Notes under the pieces: generated by a model
What the model was told of the DNA's origin: nothing
The model's input: only the letters and a program-made list of their open reading frames with translations
Databases searched by the model: none
In this document: piece by piece, positions 5,342-8,619 of the stretch
Layout: every line of letters starts with the position of its first letter
Numbering within the stretch: position 1 is the first letter of the stretch
Made by a program: the position numbers and the translations under genes
Assembly: GCA_023268955.1 (NCBI GenBank)
Contig: JALRJW010000242.1
Location: 1-8,619, forward strand
Length of the DNA stretch: 8,619 nucleotides
From: Aliarcobacter sp.
GTDB lineage: Bacteria; Campylobacterota; Campylobacteria; Campylobacterales; Arcobacteraceae
Reading direction: 5' to 3'

Positions 5342-6155
5342 AATTATCTCTTTTTGATAAAAACTTTAATTCATCACAAGAAAAACCAGCCTCTTTTCTT
5401 GCACTAACATTTAAATCCATTTTTCTAGTAGTAGAACCAGGGAAAACCTCTTCAATTATTTTAAGATATGTTTCATCAGGGTTAAGGTTTTGCTTTTCAC
5501 AAGCATATTTAAACCAAACATCACCCTTTCTTACATGCTCTACTTCTTCCTCTAAAATTGTTTTTAAAACACCTAGAATTTTATCATTGAATTCATCTTT
5601 GTTTGAAATTAGTTTTTCCATAATTTTAGGATTTTGATCTAGACCATTTGCTTCAAGATATCTAGGAACTGCAGCCATTCTTTTTAAAAAATCATTTTGT
5701 GTTTTTTCCATTGCTTCAAACAAATTTTTATGTACATCAAAATCACCATACTTTCCACCAAGTTGTGTTAATAAATCTTCAAGCATTAAAAAATGTCTTA
5801 TTTCATCATCGGCAACTTCTAACCAATCTTTATAGTATTTAATAGGTAAATTCTTAAACCTATACGCAGCATCCAAAGCCATATCAATTGCTGAATATTC
5901 TATATGCATAATTGTATGTATCAAATACTTTTTACCATCAATTGATTTGAAATTATTGATTTTAGGAAGTTTAGTTGGTTTAATAATGTTTAAAAAAGTG
6001 TTATAAGATGGGTTTTTATGCTCAATTGGAACATAATTTTCATTCATATTAAACTCATTATTTAAAAAGTTTTCATAGAAGTTTCTAAACCTCTGTATTT
6101 TTAAATGTGGTAAGTCTGTTAATAAAATAGTTTCTAATTCTAAAAAATAATCCAT
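5334..6155 (-). CDS. DUF455 family ferritin-like protein
   Basis: The 273-residue protein matches the DUF455 group of ferritin-like four-helix proteins, whose biochemical role is not established. The expected helical metal-ligand pattern is visible: E86 in IMHIEYSAIDMALDAAYRF, E118 and H121 in VADDEIRHFLMLEDLL (ExxH), E168 in PRYLEANGLDQNP, and E204 with H207 in ILEEEVEHVRKGDVWF (ExxH). Two ExxH motifs plus two more glutamates are what a carboxylate-bridged di-iron site needs, so an oxidase or oxygenase activity is possible by family inference. The N-terminal ~70 residues are variable. There is no signal peptide, so it is probably cytoplasmic. The start at ATG 6155 is supported by AAGG (minus strand, 6165-6162) six bases upstream. 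The gene is alone on its strand, diverges from the metallo-hydrolase gene across 61 bases, and overlaps the end of the unknown protein gene. Confidence 0.87.
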   Translation of the reverse strand: MDYFLELETILLTDLPHLKIQRFRNFYENFLNNEFNMNENYVPIEHKNPSYNTFLNIIKPTKLPKINNFKSIDGKKYLIHTIMHIEYSAIDMALDAAYRFKNLPIKYYKDWLEVADDEIRHFLMLEDLLTQLGGKYGDFDVHKNLFEAMEKTQNDFLKRMAAVPRYLEANGLDQNPKIMEKLISNKDEFNDKILGVLKTILEEEVEHVRKGDVWFKYACEKQNLNPDETYLKIIEEVFPGSTTRKMDLNVSARKEAGFSCDELKFLSKRDNCN

Positions 6156-6170
6156 TTATAACCTTGCTTT

Positions 6171-6179
6171 TGGTAAAAT
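6171..6179 (+). promoter_or_regulatory. Extended -10 promoter of the hydrolase-GGDEF operon (TG-G-TAAAAT)
   Basis: TG at 6171-6172 followed by one base and TAAAAT at 6174-6179 repeats the form seen before dnaJ. Transcription would begin around 6186, about 31 bases before ATG 6217, with AAGG at 6206-6209 as ribosome site. A TATTAT on the opposite strand (6183-6178) overlaps it and could serve the DUF455 gene. Confidence 0.45.
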
Positions 6180-6216
6180 AATAACTTACTCAATAATAAC
6201 AAATCAAGGCTAAATA

Positions 6217-6810
6217 ATGAATATTAAAGTACAACCAATGGGTGACTATATGACTAACTGTTACATAATAACAGTTGATTGTAAAGATTTTATAATTGAC
6301 CCAGGTGTAGGTGCTTTAAGATGGATTAAATCTCAAGTGCAAAATCCTGTTGCAATTTTAAATACACATGGACACTTCGACCATGTATGGTCTAATAGCG
6401 AAGTACAAAAAGAGTTTAATCTAAAAATTTACACTCCAATTGGAGATAAACCAATGCTACAAATGGACCCTTATGGAATGGGAATGCCTCCATCAACTCC
6501 TGATATTGAAGTTCAACCTGATGAAGAAATAGAAATTCAAGGTGTTAAAATCAAATTTCACCATTTCCCAGGACACACTCCTGGATGTTCAGCAATACAA
6601 TTTAATGAACATCTATTTACAGGAGATTTTATTTTTAAAGGCTCTATAGGTAGATTTGACTTTCCAATGTCAAATGCTAAAGATATGAAAAATTCAATTG
6701 CAAAAATTCTTGAATGGAATAATGATTTTCATATATATCCAGGACATGGCGGTAAAACTACATTAAAAAGTGAAAAAGAAAATTTAGTTCAGTGGTACAA
6801 CTACATTTAA
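6217..6810 (+). CDS. Metallo-beta-lactamase-fold hydrolase, glyoxalase-II-like
   Basis: This is a 197-residue single-domain cytoplasmic enzyme with a complete binuclear metal site. H51, H53, D55 and H56 are in THGHFDH, H120 in FPGHTPG, the bridging D137 in FTGDFIF, and H177 in YPGHG. The N-terminal NCYIITVDCKDFIIDPG segment is the usual first beta-sheet of the family. Its size and motifs match the short YcbL-type proteins related to hydroxyacylglutathione hydrolase. It lacks the C-terminal glutathione-binding domain of true glyoxalase II, so a thioester or other small hydrolase activity is likely, with substrate unknown. The insert MDPYGMGMPPSTPD (83-96) follows the site and may shape the pocket. 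It is the first gene of a three-gene unit: its TAA abuts the GGAG ribosome site of the first GGDEF gene, which starts nine bases later. Confidence 0.9.
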   Translation: MNIKVQPMGDYMTNCYIITVDCKDFIIDPGVGALRWIKSQVQNPVAILNTHGHFDHVWSNSEVQKEFNLKIYTPIGDKPMLQMDPYGMGMPPSTPDIEVQPDEEIEIQGVKIKFHHFPGHTPGCSAIQFNEHLFTGDFIFKGSIGRFDFPMSNAKDMKNSIAKILEWNNDFHIYPGHGGKTTLKSEKENLVQWYNYI

Positions 6811-6819
6811 GGAGATTGA

Positions 6820-7728
6820 ATGTCTAATAGTATTTGTGAAAAAATAATTAAAGAAGATGAAAAACTAAAACTTCTTAATGATATTGATGAAATTAATAGA
6901 AATATTTATAAATATTTAGTTTCACACTATGAAATTGATGGACTTGAAATTGTCATTAGAAAAAAAGATTCTATTGAGACAATATTTGAATCTGAAACAA
7001 ATCTTGATCATGAATATAAGCTTATAATAAATCTTTTAAAAAGTAGTGAAGCTAAAATAGTATTTACTATTTATACAGACAATAAAAAAACTCTTGATGT
7101 GTTAAATGAAAATGAAAAACATATTCATATTATTTTAGAGATTTTTTCTCAATCTCTTTATAACAAACTTCTTGAAAAATCTATCTCAAAATTGACTTTG
7201 ATAGATAGTGTGACAGGAGCTTACAATAGAAGTTTTATAGATAACTATCTACAAAAAATATTAGATCTAGAATCTAGAGAAAATAAAAAAGTTGCTTTTT
7301 TAAAAATTGGAATTGATAAATTTAAAGCTGTAATTGATGAGTTTGATTATGGAACAGGTGATAAAGTTTTAAAGTCTTTAGCCGATGTAATAAAACAAAG
7401 AACAAGAAGTTCAGATATTATTATAAAAATTGATTCAGGAGATTTTTTAGTAATTCTTTTAAATGTAATTAATTGTGAGAATACAATTTTAATTGTAAAA
7501 GACTTAATTGAAAACTTTGGAAAAACTAGTGTTATAGTTGACGAAGCTAAATCATCTAAATTATACAAAACTATATGTATTGGTGTTTCAATTTTCCCTG
7601 ATGATTCAGATACAATAGATGGAATGGTGAAAAAATCAGATATTGCACTTTATGAAGCAAGAAATTTAGGTAGATCTCAATACTTTATTTATAAAGATGA
7701 AGATGTAAATTCAATAGATCTATTTTAG
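6820..7728 (+). CDS. Degenerate GGDEF-domain protein with an intact RxxD site
   Basis: The 302-residue cytoplasmic protein has an N-terminal mixed alpha/beta region (about 1-115, possibly a divergent GAF-type sensor, inference), a linker helix, and a GGDEF domain starting at LIDSVTGAYNR (127-137; usual form DxLTGLxNR). In the GGDEF domain the first metal-binding Asp is Gly (G164 in KIGIDKFK), the substrate-binding Asn is Ile (I172), and the signature loop is DSGDF at 205-209 instead of GGDEF. D181 in GTGDKVL and the closing DIALYEARNLGRSQY are conserved. The RxxD inhibitory site is kept (R196-D199, RSSD) at exactly five residues before the loop. The protein is therefore probably not an active diguanylate cyclase and could be a c-di-GMP receptor. 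GGAG 6811-6814 sits five bases before ATG. It is followed after seven bases by a paralogue. Confidence 0.87.
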   Translation: MSNSICEKIIKEDEKLKLLNDIDEINRNIYKYLVSHYEIDGLEIVIRKKDSIETIFESETNLDHEYKLIINLLKSSEAKIVFTIYTDNKKTLDVLNENEKHIHIILEIFSQSLYNKLLEKSISKLTLIDSVTGAYNRSFIDNYLQKILDLESRENKKVAFLKIGIDKFKAVIDEFDYGTGDKVLKSLADVIKQRTRSSDIIIKIDSGDFLVILLNVINCENTILIVKDLIENFGKTSVIVDEAKSSKLYKTICIGVSIFPDDSDTIDGMVKKSDIALYEARNLGRSQYFIYKDEDVNSIDLF

Positions 7729-7735
7729 AGTTTAA

Positions 7736-8619
7736 ATGAAAGAAAAAATTTTAAATTTAATAAAACTTTCAAAAAATGATGAAAGTGTTTATAAAGATTT
7801 AGAGTCAGTATTTGATCTTTATGAGCAACTTCAATATTCTATGAATATAAAACAAATGGCAGAAGATATTTATAATTGGTTAAATTCTAAATATAACGTT
7901 GATAATATGCAATTTGATTTAATTGATGTAAACAAAAACAGCAAACAAAATATATATCACATTGGACAAGAGTTTAATTTAGATGATGATTTATCTTTCT
8001 ATTTTATTATTACTACTCATACATCACTAAACGCTGTAATATCATTTAGAGCTACATCTAATGTTCATTACACCCTTTTAAATGAAAAATACTACGATAT
8101 TATAGATACAGCTTTTTTTCAGATTTCTCCAGTTATTCAAAATGGAATAATGAAAAAAACTTATGTAGAATCTTCATCTTTTGATATGCTTACAAATGTT
8201 TTTACAAGAGAACATTTAATAAAGAACTTAAAAAAGCATTTAAAATTAACTAAATATCAAAATAATGAAATATACTTTTTTATGATAGGAATTGATCATT
8301 TTAAAGCTATTATAGATGAATTTGACTATGATATTGGAGATAAGTTTTTAATTGAGTTATCAAAAGTTATATACTCAAATATCAGTAGTTTTGATATGGT
8401 TGCAAGACTGAATGCAGATGAATTTCTTGTGACAATTTTAGATTCAAGTAGTGAATTTGAAGCTGAAAATTTAGCTATGAAAATCATAGATAATTTCAAA
8501 GAAGTAGAAATTGTTGTAAATGAAGAAACAAATCAAACTCTTAAAAAAACTATTTGTATAGGTTTTGATGTTTTTAAAATTCACGGCCCAGATAGTATTA
8601 AAGAGGCAATTAAAAATGT
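7736..8619 (+). CDS. Second divergent GGDEF-domain protein (partial, runs off the window)
   Basis: From ATG 7736 the frame stays open for 294 codons to the end of the window, so the C-terminus is missing. It is a paralogue of the preceding gene with the same layout: an N-terminal alpha/beta region (1-140), a linker with SFDMLTNVFTREHL (148-161), and a GGDEF domain. The first metal Asp is again Gly (G185 in MIGIDHFK) and the substrate Asn is again Ile (I193). Here, however, the loop is NADEF (226-230), which keeps the acidic DE pair, while the RxxD site is lost (SSFD, S217-D220). D202 in IGDKFL and TICIG further on are kept. Activity is doubtful, but it is less decayed at the catalytic loop than its neighbour. 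The start overlaps no other gene. AGAG at 7727-7730 is a weak ribosome site, so translation may depend on the upstream gene, which ends seven bases before. The missing end should carry the ALYxAKxxGRN motif. Confidence 0.85.
   Translation, partial: MKEKILNLIKLSKNDESVYKDLESVFDLYEQLQYSMNIKQMAEDIYNWLNSKYNVDNMQFDLIDVNKNSKQNIYHIGQEFNLDDDLSFYFIITTHTSLNAVISFRATSNVHYTLLNEKYYDIIDTAFFQISPVIQNGIMKKTYVESSSFDMLTNVFTREHLIKNLKKHLKLTKYQNNEIYFFMIGIDHFKAIIDEFDYDIGDKFLIELSKVIYSNISSFDMVARLNADEFLVTILDSSSEFEAENLAMKIIDNFKEVEIVVNEETNQTLKKTICIGFDVFKIHGPDSIKEAIKN

Noticed and set aside
7347..7568. Minus-strand open frame of 73 codons inside the first GGDEF gene
   Set aside because: Antisense shadow with no ribosome site or family pattern.
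6820..8619. Two ordinary active diguanylate cyclases
   Set aside because: Neither has GG[D/E]EF, and both lack the first metal Asp and the substrate-binding Asn, so active cyclase annotation is not supported.
1..8619. CRISPR array, tRNA/rRNA, insertion sequence or phage module
   Set aside because: No regularly spaced repeats, cloverleaf or rRNA-like sequence, transposase or phage structural genes were seen in reading both strands.

Overview
The window looks like chromosomal DNA from a low-GC Campylobacterota, most likely an Arcobacteraceae-type (Arcobacter-like) bacterium. It is AT-rich throughout. The dUTPase is of the dimeric type I know from Campylobacter, RecR is the short 190-residue form, and recR lies next to dnaJ as in Campylobacter. 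The promoters I can see are mostly lone or extended -10 boxes without a -35, which fits sigma-70 promoters of this phylum. The assignment comes from remembered family features, not from a search.

Layout. Bases 1-294 hold two unrelated gene ends joined head to tail: the distal part of a TRAP-transporter solute-binding protein (DctP family), then the last ~40 codons of a gamma-carbonic-anhydrase-like hexapeptide protein. The two reading frames meet at a ~10-12 base stretch that fits both families, and GC falls from about 42% to about 26% there (hand count). This is either a deletion scar or a chimeric sequence. An AT-rich hairpin (293-318) follows. On the minus strand, a 58-residue four-cysteine protein (1255-1431) is translationally coupled to a dimeric dUTPase (325-1245) that carries an HTH-like N-terminal extension. 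These two are transcribed away from a methyl-accepting chemotaxis protein (1499-2884) that has two membrane segments and no periplasmic sensor. A symmetric dyad containing -10 boxes for both directions lies between them.

recR (2897-3469, minus) converges on the chemotaxis gene and diverges from dnaJ (3554-4681, plus). A protein of unknown function (4744-5337, plus) ends tail to tail with a DUF455 ferritin-like protein (5334-6155, minus). Their stop codons overlap by four bases inside a perfect 10-bp inverted repeat. The DUF455 gene diverges from a plus-strand operon: a glyoxalase-II-like metallo-beta-lactamase-fold hydrolase (6217-6810) and two tandem paralogous GGDEF-domain proteins (6820-7728, and 7736 running off the end).

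How the genes work together. dUTPase keeps uracil out of DNA, RecR belongs to recombinational repair, and DnaJ is a chaperone; these are housekeeping genes. The most unusual content is the GGDEF pair. Both have lost the first metal-binding Asp and the substrate-binding Asn. The first keeps the RxxD product-binding site but has DSGDF at the active loop. The second keeps DEF (NADEF) but has lost RxxD. They look like a c-di-GMP receptor and a divergent partner rather than two ordinary cyclases; this is inference. No rRNA, tRNA, CRISPR, insertion sequence or gene-free stretch longer than 300 bases was seen.
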